The notes beneath the pieces were generated by a model. That model made no database searches. It saw nothing but the letters and a program-made list of their open reading frames with translations, and was not told the origin of the DNA. A DNA stretch of 64,000 nt from Streptomyces guryensis (lineage in GTDB: Bacteria; Actinomycetota; Actinomycetes; Streptomycetales; Streptomycetaceae), in assembly GCF_021261325.1 (NCBI RefSeq), contig NZ_JAJSBI010000002.1, positions 186,001-250,000 of the forward strand, given 5' to 3'. Shown in pieces: positions 9,829-18,901 of this stretch. Position 1 is the stretch's first letter, and every line of letters begins with the position of its first letter. Made by a program: the position numbers and the translations under genes.

Positions 9829-10902
9829 ATGATCCTGACAATAACGCGCCGACCGGCGCGCCGATTAACCAGCAGGGCTCTCTTCTTCGTCCTCGTCCCG
9901 CTCCTCGCCACCCTCCCCGCCTTCGCCCTCGTCATCACGGCAGGCGGCAAGGCGGAGGCCCACGGCACCCCCATGAAACCCGGCAGCCGTACCTTCCTGT
10001 GCTGGCAGGACGGCCTCACCAGCACCGGTGAGATCAAACCCGTCAACCCGGCCTGCAAGGCGGCCCAACAGGTCAGCGGCACCACGCCGTTCTACAACTG
10101 GTTCTCCGTGCTGCGCTCCGACGGCGCCGGCCGCACCCGCGGCTTCGTCCCGGACGGTCAGCTCTGCAGCGGCGGTAACCCCAACTTCACCGGGTTCAAC
10201 CTCCCGCGGGGCGACTGGCCGCTCACCCATCTCACCTCGGGCGTGACCGTCGACTTCTCGTACAACGCCTGGGCGGCGCACCCGGGTTGGTTCCACGTCT
10301 ACATCACCAAGGACGGCTTCGACCCGACCAAGCCACTCGCCTGGGACGACATCGAGGACAAGCCCTTCCTCACCGTCGACCACCCGCCCCTCAACGGCAC
10401 CCCGGGCACGGTCGAGGCCAACTACTCCTGGACGGGGCAGCTGCCCGCCAACAAGTCGGGCCGCCACATCATCTACATGGTCTGGCAGCGCTCGGACAGC
10501 GCGGAGACCTTCTACTCCTGCTCCGACGTCGTCTTCGACGGTGGCCACGGCGAGGTCACGGGCATCCATGACCCCGGCAACCCGACCGACCCCGTACCGG
10601 GCAAGTGCGAGGCGGTCCGCAGGACCACCAACAGCTGGAGCGGCGGCTACCAGTCCGAGGTGACCGTCACCAACACCGGCGACGTCCCGATGCTGGGCTG
10701 GATGGTCGACTGGACGCTGCCGGGAGGCCAGAAGGTCGACAGTCTCTGGAACGGCAACGCGACCTACGACGGCCGGGACGTGATGGTCCACAACGCCGAC
10801 TGGAACGGTTCGCTGGATCCGGGAAAGAGCACGACCTTCGGATATGTCGTCACGGGCGACGGCGGTGACACGGCGACGAACCTGCCCTGCCGCGTCGGCT
10901 GA
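9829..10902 (+). CDS. Secreted AA10 lytic polysaccharide monooxygenase with CBM2
   Basis: The protein has 357 aa. A signal peptide ends AEA, so the mature chain begins at His45, which with His151 (AWAAHPGW) forms the copper histidine brace. Phe228 in ETFYSCSDV is the probable axial residue. These features define the cellulose-active type of AA10, such as CelS2 of S. coelicolor. A short Pro/Gly linker leads to a CBM2 at about 260-357, seen as SWSGGYQSEVTVTNTG and DWNGSLDPG. The enzyme oxidatively cleaves crystalline cellulose, possibly also chitin, outside the cell. The upstream CebR operator agrees with a cellulose role. The gene is monocistronic and ends in a strong hairpin. Confidence 0.95.
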   Translation: MILTITRRPARRLTSRALFFVLVPLLATLPAFALVITAGGKAEAHGTPMKPGSRTFLCWQDGLTSTGEIKPVNPACKAAQQVSGTTPFYNWFSVLRSDGAGRTRGFVPDGQLCSGGNPNFTGFNLPRGDWPLTHLTSGVTVDFSYNAWAAHPGWFHVYITKDGFDPTKPLAWDDIEDKPFLTVDHPPLNGTPGTVEANYSWTGQLPANKSGRHIIYMVWQRSDSAETFYSCSDVVFDGGHGEVTGIHDPGNPTDPVPGKCEAVRRTTNSWSGGYQSEVTVTNTGDVPMLGWMVDWTLPGGQKVDSLWNGNATYDGRDVMVHNADWNGSLDPGKSTTFGYVVTGDGGDTATNLPCRVG

Positions 10903-10917
10903 AGGGCCGCTCGGGGC

Positions 10918-10950
10918 GGACCCGGTGGCGATGGGTCGGCCACCGGGTCC
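10918..10950 (+). terminator. Terminator after the LPMO gene
   Basis: An 11-bp perfect stem GGACCCGGTGG/CCACCGGGTCC (10918-10928 with 10940-10950) closes an 11-base loop 15 bases after the stop. Confidence 0.8.
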
Positions 10951-11017
10951 GCGAGCCGGTGCAGGCCGGGGGAGTACCTGCCCGGGTGGTGTTGGCTTCT
11001 GCGACACCGAATGCGAC

Positions 11018-11029
11018 GACAACGTTGTC
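11018..11029. promoter_or_regulatory. LacI-type palindrome GACAACGTTGTC between convergent genes
   Basis: This perfect 12-bp palindrome is identical to the one upstream of the GH92 gene (14972-14983) and one base from that at 37060-37071. It is oddly placed between two facing terminators, with no gene start nearby. It could be an auxiliary operator for looping, or a remnant. Confidence 0.5.
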
Positions 11030-11050
11030 TCACGTCTGTGCAAGACCCTA

Positions 11051-11089
11051 CCGCCTCAACCGACAGCCCTGTCAAACCAGTTGAGGCGG
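11051..11089 (-). terminator. Terminator after the GH92 gene
   Basis: The 10-bp arms CCGCCTCAAC and GTTGAGGCGG (11051-11060 with 11080-11089) enclose an inner GACA/TGTC pairing. The hairpin sits 20 bases beyond the GH92 stop on the minus strand. Confidence 0.7.
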
Positions 11090-11109
11090 CAGGTAACCAA
11101 CGCCACTGC

Positions 11110-14100
11110 TCAGGCGAGCAGTTCGACCTCCGACAGCACCGCCTCGCCGTCGAGGACCAGACGGTATTTCCCGTACGTCCCCGGGGACCCCACGGTGAAC
11201 GCGCGGGTCTGCCGGTCCCAGGTGAAGGACTCGCCGGACCGCCTGTCGAGGGTCTGCCAGGTGGTGCCGTCGTCGTCCGATCCCTGGAGCGTCCAGCCGG
11301 TCGGCGCCAACGCGCGGTCGGCGGACGAAGTCAGCGTGTACTGAAGGCCCTTGACCGGTCCGGACACCGGAAGGTCCACGGACGTGACGGTGGCTTCCGT
11401 CGCCGAGGTGTTGTCGAACAGTGGCCCCTCGCCCTTCAGCACGTCCGCGCGCGGTGTCGGCACCTTGTCGTCCTGGGTGATCGACACGGGCGCCGCGTTC
11501 CTGCCCGTGCCCCACGACGACGGCTTCGCGCTCATGTCGAACTCCAGGACCCCGCCCCTGGCGAGCAGCGAGTGGGGGAGCGAAGTCGAGTCCCACGCCT
11601 GCCCGTTGAAGCGCACACCCTGGACGTAGATGTTCCTCCGGCTGTTCCCGGGCGCTTTGACCACCAGGTCGTGGCCGTTCTCCAGATGCACGGTGGCCTT
11701 GGTGAACAGCGGGGAGCCGATGGTGTACTCGCCGCTGCCCATGACGAGCGGGTAGAAGCCGAGGGCCGAGAAGAGGTACCAGCCCGACTGCTCGCCGTTG
11801 TCCTCGTCGCCGTGGTAGCCCTGGCCGATCTCGCTGCCGGTGTAGAGCCGCGAGAGGATCTCGCGCACCTTCTCCTGTGTCTTCCACGGCTGTCCGGCCG
11901 CGTCGTACAGATAGGGGATGTGGTGGGCGGGCTGGTTGGACTGCCCGAGCATGCCCATCCGGGTGTCCCGGGCCTCGGTCATCTCGTGGATGACGCCGCC
12001 GTAGGACCCGGCGAACTGCGGGTCGGCCGTCTCCGGGGTCGAGAAGAACCGGTCCAGCTTCTGGGCCAGCGCGCCCTTGCCGCCGTACAGGTTCGCCAGG
12101 CCCCGGGTGTCCTGCGGGACCGTGAAGGCGTACCCCCAGCCGTTGCTCTCGGTGTAGTCGTACCCCCACACCCGTGGGTCGTACTTGGACGCGTCGAGTC
12201 GCCAGTCGCCCTGGTCGTTTCGGCCCTGGAAGAAGTCGGCCGACCTGTCGTAGAGGTTGACATAGTCCTGAGCGCGGTTGAGGAAGTACTCGGACTCCTC
12301 CTTGTACCGCTCGTCACCGGTCTTCTGGTAGAGAGCCTGGCCCATCCGGGCGATGCCGTAGTCGTTGTTGTAGCCGTCCATCGCCCATGAGAAGCCCTCG
12401 TTGGTGGAGGTCGTGGTGTAGCCGAGGAAGGGCGAGGTCGCCATGCCCTTGCGGCCCACGCCCGACATCGGCGGGACCACCGTCGCGTTCTTCACGGCCG
12501 CTTCGTACGCCGCCTTCGCGTCGAACTTCACGCCCTTGATGTACGCGTCCGCGAACGCCACGTCCGAGGAGGTGCCGGTCATCAGATCCGCGTATCCGGG
12601 GGAGGACCAGCGCGAGGTCCAGCCGCCGTCCTTGTACTGCTGAACGAAACCGTCCACCATCTCGCCCGCCTGACCGGGTGTCAGCAGCGAGTACGCCGGC
12701 CAGGTCGTCCGGTAGGTGTCCCAGAAGCCGTTGTTGACGTACACCTTGCCGTCCACGATCTTCGCGCCGGTGTGCGTCGGTGTGTCCTGGCTGGGCATCG
12801 GCGAGAACGGGGAGGCGTACTGGAACGTCGAACCGACCGTCTCGAAGCCGGAGTTGGGGTACAGGTACAGCCGGTACATGGACGAGTACAGCGTGGTCAG
12901 CTGGTCCGGCGTCGCGCCCTCGACCTCGACCTTGCCGAGCAGGCGGTCCCAGATCCGCTGGGCGCGGTTCTTCACCGCGTCGAAGGACGTGCCGTCCGGA
13001 ATCTCCTGGCGGAGGTTGTCCTTGGCCTGGTCGATGCTGATGAGCGAGGTGGCGAGGCGGAGGGTGACCGTGTGGTCCTTTCCGGCGTCGAAGCGCAGAT
13101 AGCCCTTGACCCCGCTCGACGAGCCGTCCGTCACCTTCCTGTCGAACACGCCGTACACGAACAGCCGGGTCGCGCCCGTCGACAGCCCGGACTTCACGTC
13201 CGAGTAGCCGGTGACGATCCCGTTGTCCCTGTCGAGCGTGAGGCCCGCCTGCTCGGTCACATTGTCGAAGATCACGCTCGCGTCGTCGCCGGGGTAGGTG
13301 AACCGGAGCGCCGCCGCATGGTCGGTCGGGGCCATCTCGGCCTTCAGCCCGTTCTCGAACCGCACCCCGTAGTAGTACGGCCGCGCGGTCTCGTTCTCGT
13401 GCCGGAAGGCCAGCTCACGGGCCTGACGGCCGGTGTCCGGGGCGCCCGGCGCGACCGACGGCATCACCTGGAAGGTCTGCCGGTCGCCCATCCACGGGCT
13501 CGGCTCGTGACTGGCGCTGAACGCCTGGATCGTCGGCAGGTTGTCGTCGTTGTTCGCACGCGCATAGTCGTACAGCCAGCTCAGCGAGGACGCGTTGGTC
13601 ACCGGCGTCCAGAAGTTGAAGCCGTGCGGCAGGGCGGTCGCGGGGAGGTTGTTGCCGCGTGAGAAGCCTCCGCTGGAGTTGGTGCCGCGGGTGGTGAGCG
13701 CGTAGTCGGACAGATGGGCCTTCGGCGGCTCCGGCGCGACCGGCTTGATCGCGATGTCGTCCAGCCAGCCGCGGAACCTCGCCGGGCCCCTGGGGGAGTC
13801 GTACGCCACCAGGATCCGGTCGACCGTCTTTCCGGCCGCGACCGACCCGATCTGCGAGGCCACGTTGTTCCACTGGTTGACGTACAGGGCCTTCGAGGCG
13901 CCCTGGCCCTGCGGCGACAGCGTGAACCCGTGCTGGTCCCTCGCGCCGAGATCGCTCAGATAGGTGCCGTCCGTGAAGGCGAGATCCACCGACACGTTCG
14001 TGGCGTCGTAGTCGCGGTCCCCGTCCGCCATCGACGGGAAGATCCGGTACGACAGCCGGGTGTTCCGGCCGACGGCCACGTTCACGTCGAAGACCTTGTT

Positions 14101-14913
14101 GTACGAGTACGCCCGCCCGTCGGCGGTGTGCCGTCCGGCGTAACGCAGGGCTCTCTTTCCGGTGAACCCGGCGCCCGCCTTCGCGGTGGGCGATCCGCTC
14201 GGGCCGCGGTCCACCAGCGAGAGCATGTCCTGCGGGACCGGGCCGCCGCTGCCGCCCGTGGAGAACTGCACATCGGCCAGCTGCAGGATGTCCGCGCCGT
14301 TGTTCTTCGTGATGTCGAGCCGGAAGTGCTGGTACTCGGCCGGCTCGGCGAGGTCGTACGACCTGGTCTGGAAGCGCTCGGAGAAGGACTCGCCGGAGCG
14401 GGTGTCGACGGTCTTCCACTCCTTGCCGTCCGTGGAGCCCTGCAGGGTCCAGTCCCTCGGATCGCGCTCGGCCACGTCATTGGCCGAGGTCAGCGCGTAT
14501 GTCACCAGCTTGGTCGGCTTGTCCAGGTCGAACTCGACCCAGCCGGTGGACGCGAAGGTCAGCCACTTGGTGCCGGACTCGCCGTCGACGAGGTTCTCCT
14601 TCACCTCGCCGCCGTCCGTGTTCTCGGCACTGGCGCGCACATCCGTGACATGGCCGGTCACATTGCCCGGGATGCCGGTGCTGTAGCCGCCGTCGACACC
14701 GGAGGCCCGCTTGCTGCCGTCTGCCGCCGTGTCGACGGTGTTGAGCCAGTCCGGGGCCGGATCGCCCGCCTCGAAGGAGGAGGCGAACTCCCGGTCCGCC
14801 TTGGGCGGCGCGTCGGGCAGGGCGACCGCCGCCCCCTGCGAGCCCACCGCCATGACAAAGGCGGCCGTGATCACGACCGCCGGACCCCACCTGTGCCGAG
14901 TTCTGTGCCGCAT
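11110..14913 (-). CDS. Secreted GH92 alpha-mannosidase with discoidin-like domains
   Basis: The protein has 1267 aa. The ATG at 14913 is chosen because GGGAGGG lies 9 bases upstream and a signal peptide follows directly (basic start, hydrophobic core ending near AAVA). An F5/8 type C-like domain follows at about 80-210 (STGWVEFDL, WTLQGSTDGKEWK), then a lectin-like region to about 400. The GH92 catalytic module spans about 400-1130, with the N-terminal NLPATALPHGFNFWTPVT block and the ALGFYPL and YTIGSPLF landmarks near its end. A second discoidin-like domain closes the protein. GH92 enzymes are calcium-dependent exo-acting alpha-mannosidases, mostly alpha-1,2. Export suggests trimming of mannoproteins or mannans. 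A LacI-type operator lies 59 bases upstream. Confidence 0.93.
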   Translation of the reverse strand: MRHRTRHRWGPAVVITAAFVMAVGSQGAAVALPDAPPKADREFASSFEAGDPAPDWLNTVDTAADGSKRASGVDGGYSTGIPGNVTGHVTDVRASAENTDGGEVKENLVDGESGTKWLTFASTGWVEFDLDKPTKLVTYALTSANDVAERDPRDWTLQGSTDGKEWKTVDTRSGESFSERFQTRSYDLAEPAEYQHFRLDITKNNGADILQLADVQFSTGGSGGPVPQDMLSLVDRGPSGSPTAKAGAGFTGKRALRYAGRHTADGRAYSYNKVFDVNVAVGRNTRLSYRIFPSMADGDRDYDATNVSVDLAFTDGTYLSDLGARDQHGFTLSPQGQGASKALYVNQWNNVASQIGSVAAGKTVDRILVAYDSPRGPARFRGWLDDIAIKPVAPEPPKAHLSDYALTTRGTNSSGGFSRGNNLPATALPHGFNFWTPVTNASSLSWLYDYARANNDDNLPTIQAFSASHEPSPWMGDRQTFQVMPSVAPGAPDTGRQARELAFRHENETARPYYYGVRFENGLKAEMAPTDHAAALRFTYPGDDASVIFDNVTEQAGLTLDRDNGIVTGYSDVKSGLSTGATRLFVYGVFDRKVTDGSSSGVKGYLRFDAGKDHTVTLRLATSLISIDQAKDNLRQEIPDGTSFDAVKNRAQRIWDRLLGKVEVEGATPDQLTTLYSSMYRLYLYPNSGFETVGSTFQYASPFSPMPSQDTPTHTGAKIVDGKVYVNNGFWDTYRTTWPAYSLLTPGQAGEMVDGFVQQYKDGGWTSRWSSPGYADLMTGTSSDVAFADAYIKGVKFDAKAAYEAAVKNATVVPPMSGVGRKGMATSPFLGYTTTSTNEGFSWAMDGYNNDYGIARMGQALYQKTGDERYKEESEYFLNRAQDYVNLYDRSADFFQGRNDQGDWRLDASKYDPRVWGYDYTESNGWGYAFTVPQDTRGLANLYGGKGALAQKLDRFFSTPETADPQFAGSYGGVIHEMTEARDTRMGMLGQSNQPAHHIPYLYDAAGQPWKTQEKVREILSRLYTGSEIGQGYHGDEDNGEQSGWYLFSALGFYPLVMGSGEYTIGSPLFTKATVHLENGHDLVVKAPGNSRRNIYVQGVRFNGQAWDSTSLPHSLLARGGVLEFDMSAKPSSWGTGRNAAPVSITQDDKVPTPRADVLKGEGPLFDNTSATEATVTSVDLPVSGPVKGLQYTLTSSADRALAPTGWTLQGSDDDGTTWQTLDRRSGESFTWDRQTRAFTVGSPGTYGKYRLVLDGEAVLSEVELLA

Positions 14914-14971
14914 ACGCCGACACCCTCCCTGTCTTTTGGCGCGCCCCCTCGGCTCACTCGCGTGCGCTTCG

Positions 14972-14983
14972 GACAACGTTGTC
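14972..14983. promoter_or_regulatory. LacI-type operator GACAACGTTGTC upstream of GH92
   Basis: This perfect palindrome lies 59 bases upstream of the GH92 start, in the divergent region with ngcE. An identical copy lies at 11018-11029 and a near-identical one (GAAAACGTTGTC) upstream of the beta-mannosidase at 37060-37071. The central CG-containing symmetry and AACGTT core are typical of LacI-family sites. Confidence 0.75.
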
Positions 14984-15156
14984 AACTGTGACGCGCAGAG
15001 ACCAGTAGTGGGTCAAGTGCTCAGTGATGTCAAGGGTGTTGACTGTGGCATTCGGGGCGTATGTCGCGGGTTTTTCCGGCAAGGTGGCCACAGGCGGCTC
15101 ATATTTCCTGGAGGTCTCAACTCGGATAAGACCATTGGCCAACCTTGCATTCGATC

Positions 15157-15186
15157 TTGCTCCGTTGGCGGGAAGTGGACTATACC
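15157..15186 (+). promoter_or_regulatory. Probable promoter of ngcEFG
   Basis: TTGCTC (15157-15162), an 18-base spacer and TATACC (15181-15186) form a plausible housekeeping promoter about 120 bases before the ngcE start. It overlaps the dre-like site. Confidence 0.45.
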
Positions 15187-15189
15187 TGT
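15174..15189. promoter_or_regulatory. DasR (dre)-like site AGTGGACTATACCTGT
   Basis: It matches 12 of 16 positions of the dre consensus AGTGGTCTAGACCACT. It overlaps the candidate -10 element upstream of the GlcNAc/chitobiose importer, where a DasR site would be expected because DasR responds to GlcNAc-derived phosphates. Confidence 0.62.
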
Positions 15190-15308
15190 CGGCGATTCAC
15201 CCGATCCGTTCTTCACCATCCGCACTTCCTGCACGACCCTGACCTGACCGCGGTGCCGGGGAGGATCCGGTTCACCGCCTGAGTCCTGGAGAAGGCGAGG
15301 ACTTGAGC

Positions 15309-16763
15309 ATGGGATCCACTTCCGCCGAGAACACCGGCAACGCGGGTGTCGGCCGCCGCGATCTGATCAAGCGGTCCGCCGCGCTCGGACTGATCTCCGT
15401 ACCCACGATGAGTTTCCTGTCGGCCTGTGCCAGCAGTGGCGGCGGCGACAACGGGAACAAGGCCAAGGCGGGCAAGAAGACCGCCAAGAATCCGCTGGGC
15501 GTGAACGACACCGCGGGTATGGAGTTCGTCCTGTTCGACGGCGGCTTCGGCAAGGAATACGCCCAGGACGCCGTGAAGATCTACGAGAAGAACTTCCCCA
15601 AGGTGAAGGTGAAGTTCTCCGCGACCCAGAAGATCCAGTCGACGCTCCAGCCCCGCTTCAACCAGGGCACCCCGCCGGACCTCATCGACAACTCCGGCGC
15701 CGAGCAGATGGACATGGGCGTCCTGGTCGGCAAGAAGCAGCTCGCCGACCTCACCCCGCTGCTGGACGCCCCGTCGTACGACGACCCGAACAAGAAGGTC
15801 CGCGACACGCTGCGCCCCGGCATCGTGGAGATGGGCCAGTTCGACGGCAACCCGGTCTGGATCATGTACTACGCCTACACCGTGTACGGCGTCTGGTACT
15901 CGCAGAAGGCGCTCGACTCGCTCGACGCGCAGTACCCCAAGACCTGGGACGAGATGCTCGCCGTGTGCGAGAAGGCCAAGAAAAAGGGCATGGCGGGCTG
16001 GACGTACGCGGGCAAATACCCGTACTACATCCCCTTCTCGCTGTACCCGATGATCGGCAAGGTCGGCGGCCGTGAGGTCCTCGACGCCATCGACAACCTC
16101 GAGCCGAACGCCTGGAAGCACCCGGCCGTCAAGGCGTGTTTCGACGCCTACTACGAGCTCTACAAGAAGGGCTACATCCTCAAGGGCACCCCCGGCCTCG
16201 ACCACATCCAGTCGCAGACCGCATGGGCCAAGGGCAACGCGCTGTTCATCCCGAACGGCTCCTGGGTGGAGAACGAGTCGGCGAACGTCATCCCCGCCGA
16301 CTTCAACCTGGCGGTCTCCGCACCCACCGGCATCGACAGCTCCGACAAGATGCCCTTCGGCACCATCTGGGCCTCCGGCGGCGAGCCCTTCATCGTCCCG
16401 GCCAAGGCGGCGAACCCCGAGGGCGGCATGGAGCAGCTGCGCATCATGCTCAGCGAGGCCTCCTCGAAGAACTTCACCACCAAGGTCAAGTCGCTGACCG
16501 CGTTCAACGGCGGCACCACCGGGATCTCCCTGACCCCGGGCCTCAAGTCCGGTGTCGCGGCACTGAAGCTGGCCGGGGACAACGTGTTGAATCCGCGCCT
16601 CCAGGACTGGTACGTCCAGTTGCAGAAGGAGCAGATCGGCGTGGCGGGCCTCGGCGAGATGATGGCCGGGCGCAGCACGCCGGCCGAAGCCATCAAGAAG
16701 ATCCAGGGCTTCGCCGACGCGGCCGCCAAGGACACGTCGATCAAGCACTACAAGCACCAGTGA
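15309..16763 (+). CDS. ngcE: GlcNAc/chitobiose ABC importer, binding lipoprotein
   Basis: The protein has 484 aa. RRDLIKRSAALGL followed by the lipobox LSAC gives a twin-arginine-like lipoprotein signal, so it is exported and tethered outside the membrane. The mature protein is a family-1 extracellular solute-binding protein. Order and sequence match NgcE of NgcEFG, shown in S. olivaceoviridis to take up N-acetylglucosamine and diacetylchitobiose, with a chitobiose-binding orthologue (SCO6005) in S. coelicolor. The ATG at 15309 is chosen because GAGG lies 8 bases upstream; a TTG at 15303 is only 2 bases from it. The gene heads ngcEFG and probably answers to DasR through the site at 15174-15189. 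Confidence 0.93.
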   Translation: MGSTSAENTGNAGVGRRDLIKRSAALGLISVPTMSFLSACASSGGGDNGNKAKAGKKTAKNPLGVNDTAGMEFVLFDGGFGKEYAQDAVKIYEKNFPKVKVKFSATQKIQSTLQPRFNQGTPPDLIDNSGAEQMDMGVLVGKKQLADLTPLLDAPSYDDPNKKVRDTLRPGIVEMGQFDGNPVWIMYYAYTVYGVWYSQKALDSLDAQYPKTWDEMLAVCEKAKKKGMAGWTYAGKYPYYIPFSLYPMIGKVGGREVLDAIDNLEPNAWKHPAVKACFDAYYELYKKGYILKGTPGLDHIQSQTAWAKGNALFIPNGSWVENESANVIPADFNLAVSAPTGIDSSDKMPFGTIWASGGEPFIVPAKAANPEGGMEQLRIMLSEASSKNFTTKVKSLTAFNGGTTGISLTPGLKSGVAALKLAGDNVLNPRLQDWYVQLQKEQIGVAGLGEMMAGRSTPAEAIKKIQGFADAAAKDTSIKHYKHQ

Positions 16764-16830
16764 GGGCCCGTCACCAGCGGCAGCACACGCAGCACAGGCA
16801 GCACCCGCCCAGAGATCGGGGTAGGTAGTA

Positions 16831-17757
16831 ATGCAGCACGGCAAGTACCGGTTCATCGTGGGGTTTCTGGCGCTGCCCCTGGGGCTCTATGCGCTCTTCG
16901 TCGTCTGGCCGTTCATCCAGTCCATCTACTACTCGTTCACGGACTGGACCGGCCTGAGCCCCGAATTCAAGATGGTCGGCTTCGACAACTACAAAAGGAT
17001 GCTCGACGACGAGATCTTCTGGAAGTCGTTGCAGCACAGCCTGCTGTTCGCGTTGGTGCTGCCGGTGGTGACGATCAGCCTGGCGTTGTTCTTCGCCTTC
17101 ATGATCAACGTGGGCGGACGGCGGAGGCGGGGCGGCCCGGTGATCTCCGGCGTCCGCGGTTCGTCCTTCTACAAGATCGTCTATTTCTTCCCGCAGGTGC
17201 TCTCGATCGCGATCGTCGCCCTGCTGTTCGCCTTCGCGTACAACCCGGACAGCGGCGCGATCAACTCCCTGCTGCGCGGGATCGGGCTCGACAGCGTCCA
17301 GCCGCTCTGGCTGGGCGACCCGAGCCTGGCGCTGTGGTGCGTGATGGGGGTGCTGGTCTGGTCCTCGGTCGGCTTCTTCGTGGTCCTCTTCTCCGCCGGT
17401 ATGGCCTCCATCCCGGCGGACCTGTACGAGGCCGCGCTGCTGGACGGCGCGAACCGCGTCAGCACGTTCTTCCGGATCACCCTGCCGCTGCTGTGGGACA
17501 CCGTGCAGTCCGGCTGGGTCTACATGGGCATCCTCGCGCTGGGAGCCGAGTCGTTCGCGGTCGTACAGATCATGACGACCGGGCCCGGCGGTCCCGACTA
17601 CTCGACCACCGTCATGGTCCTGTACGTGTACCAGAAGGCGTTCCGTGACGGACAGGCCGCCTACGCGACCACCATCGGCGTCGCCCTGCTCATCGTCACG
17701 CTGGCCTTCGCGGCGATCGTGATGCGGCTGGGCCGGCGCGAGCGGCTGGAGTACTGA
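16831..17757 (+). CDS. ngcF: GlcNAc/chitobiose ABC importer, permease 1
   Basis: The 308-aa protein has six membrane segments, the first at about 8-30. The cytoplasmic EAA loop motif EAALLDGANRVSTFFRITLP contacts the ATPase. It belongs to the MalF/UgpA class of inner-membrane components for sugar import. It lies 67 bases after ngcE and 6 bases before the next permease gene. No ATPase gene exists in the operon; related Streptomyces importers share the MsiK ATPase encoded elsewhere. Confidence 0.92.
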   Translation: MQHGKYRFIVGFLALPLGLYALFVVWPFIQSIYYSFTDWTGLSPEFKMVGFDNYKRMLDDEIFWKSLQHSLLFALVLPVVTISLALFFAFMINVGGRRRRGGPVISGVRGSSFYKIVYFFPQVLSIAIVALLFAFAYNPDSGAINSLLRGIGLDSVQPLWLGDPSLALWCVMGVLVWSSVGFFVVLFSAGMASIPADLYEAALLDGANRVSTFFRITLPLLWDTVQSGWVYMGILALGAESFAVVQIMTTGPGGPDYSTTVMVLYVYQKAFRDGQAAYATTIGVALLIVTLAFAAIVMRLGRRERLEY

Positions 17758-17763
17758 TCACAC

Positions 17764-18687
17764 ATGAAGACGACCGATACCGCCGCCTCCGTACCGGCCG
17801 AGTCCGGTGCCTCCGTCTCCAAGGTCGACATGCCGTCCGCCGCGCCCGCGAAGGAGAAGAAGGAGGGCAACGTCCTCAACGTCTTCTCCCGCGGGATGCT
17901 CGTCCTGTGGGCGTTCATGGTCGTCATGCCGCTGCTGTGGGCGGTCATGACGTCCTTCAAGGACGACAGCTCCATCTTCAGCTCGCCCTGGGCCCTGCCC
18001 GACAAGCTGCACTTCGACAACTGGGCGCGGGCCTGGACCGACGCCAACATGAGCGACTACTTCCTCAACACCATTCTGGTGGTGGGCGGTTCGCTCATCG
18101 GCACGCTGGTGCTGGGCTCGATGGCGGCTTACGTGCTCGCCCGGTTCGACTTCCCGGGCAACCGCTTCATCTACTTCCTCTTCATCGGCGGCATGAGCTT
18201 CCCGATCATGCTGGCGCTGGTCCCGTTGTTCTACGTCGTGAACAACATGGGCCTCCTGAACACCATCCACGGGCTGATCCTGGTCTACATCGCCTACTCG
18301 CTGCCGTTCACGGTCTTCTTCCTGACCGCGTTCTTCCGCACCCTGCCGACCTCGGTCGCGGAGGCGGCCTTCGTCGACGGGGCCTCGCACAGCCGGACGT
18401 TCTTCCAGATCATGCTGCCGATGGCCAAGCCCGGTCTGATCAGCGTAGGGATCTTCAACTTCCTCGGGCAGTGGAACCAGTACATGCTGCCGACGGTGCT
18501 CAACACCGACCCGGACAAGCGCGTGCTCACCCAGGGCCTGGTGCAGCTGGCGGCCAGCCAGGGGTACAAGGGCGACTGGTCGGGGCTCTTCGCCGGTCTG
18601 GTGATGGCGATGCTGCCGGTGCTGGCGGCGTACATCATCTTCCAGCGGCAGGTGGTGCAGGGGCTGACGGCGGGCGCGCTGAAGTAG
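17764..18687 (+). CDS. ngcG: GlcNAc/chitobiose ABC importer, permease 2
   Basis: The 307-aa protein starts with a polar N-terminal region of about 40 aa, followed by six membrane segments. Its EAA loop EAAFVDGASHSRTFFQIMLP is of MalG type. It pairs with the preceding permease to form the channel for the NgcE substrate. The ATG follows the ngcF stop by 6 bases, so translation is probably coupled. The operon ends here, and a ROK-family regulator follows after 214 bases on the same strand with its own ribosome site. Confidence 0.92.
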   Translation: MKTTDTAASVPAESGASVSKVDMPSAAPAKEKKEGNVLNVFSRGMLVLWAFMVVMPLLWAVMTSFKDDSSIFSSPWALPDKLHFDNWARAWTDANMSDYFLNTILVVGGSLIGTLVLGSMAAYVLARFDFPGNRFIYFLFIGGMSFPIMLALVPLFYVVNNMGLLNTIHGLILVYIAYSLPFTVFFLTAFFRTLPTSVAEAAFVDGASHSRTFFQIMLPMAKPGLISVGIFNFLGQWNQYMLPTVLNTDPDKRVLTQGLVQLAASQGYKGDWSGLFAGLVMAMLPVLAAYIIFQRQVVQGLTAGALK

Positions 18688-18901
18688 CGCTCCTGCGCCC
18701 GGCGTGCGCGCCGTTTCCCCGGGATCCGGGGAGCGGCGCGCACTCGTCTGTCCGCGTCTGCTGCCGGTGTCCGGGTGTGTTCAAGGGCCCGGAAACAGTT
18801 CAACCTCTTGACGGGAGGCGACCCGAACGGCTCAGCTTAGAGTTCACTAGTTGGACATAGACGGGGCCTCGTTGAAGCGGTCCCGCGCGCAGGAGGTCGT
18901 C

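Noticed and set aside
15108..15136. GGTCT...AGACC pairing considered as a DasR site
   Set aside because: The half-sites are too far apart for a 16-bp dre; the site at 15174-15189 fits much better.
16575..16586. GACAACG-like sequence in ngcE
   Set aside because: It lies inside coding sequence and lacks the second half of the palindrome.
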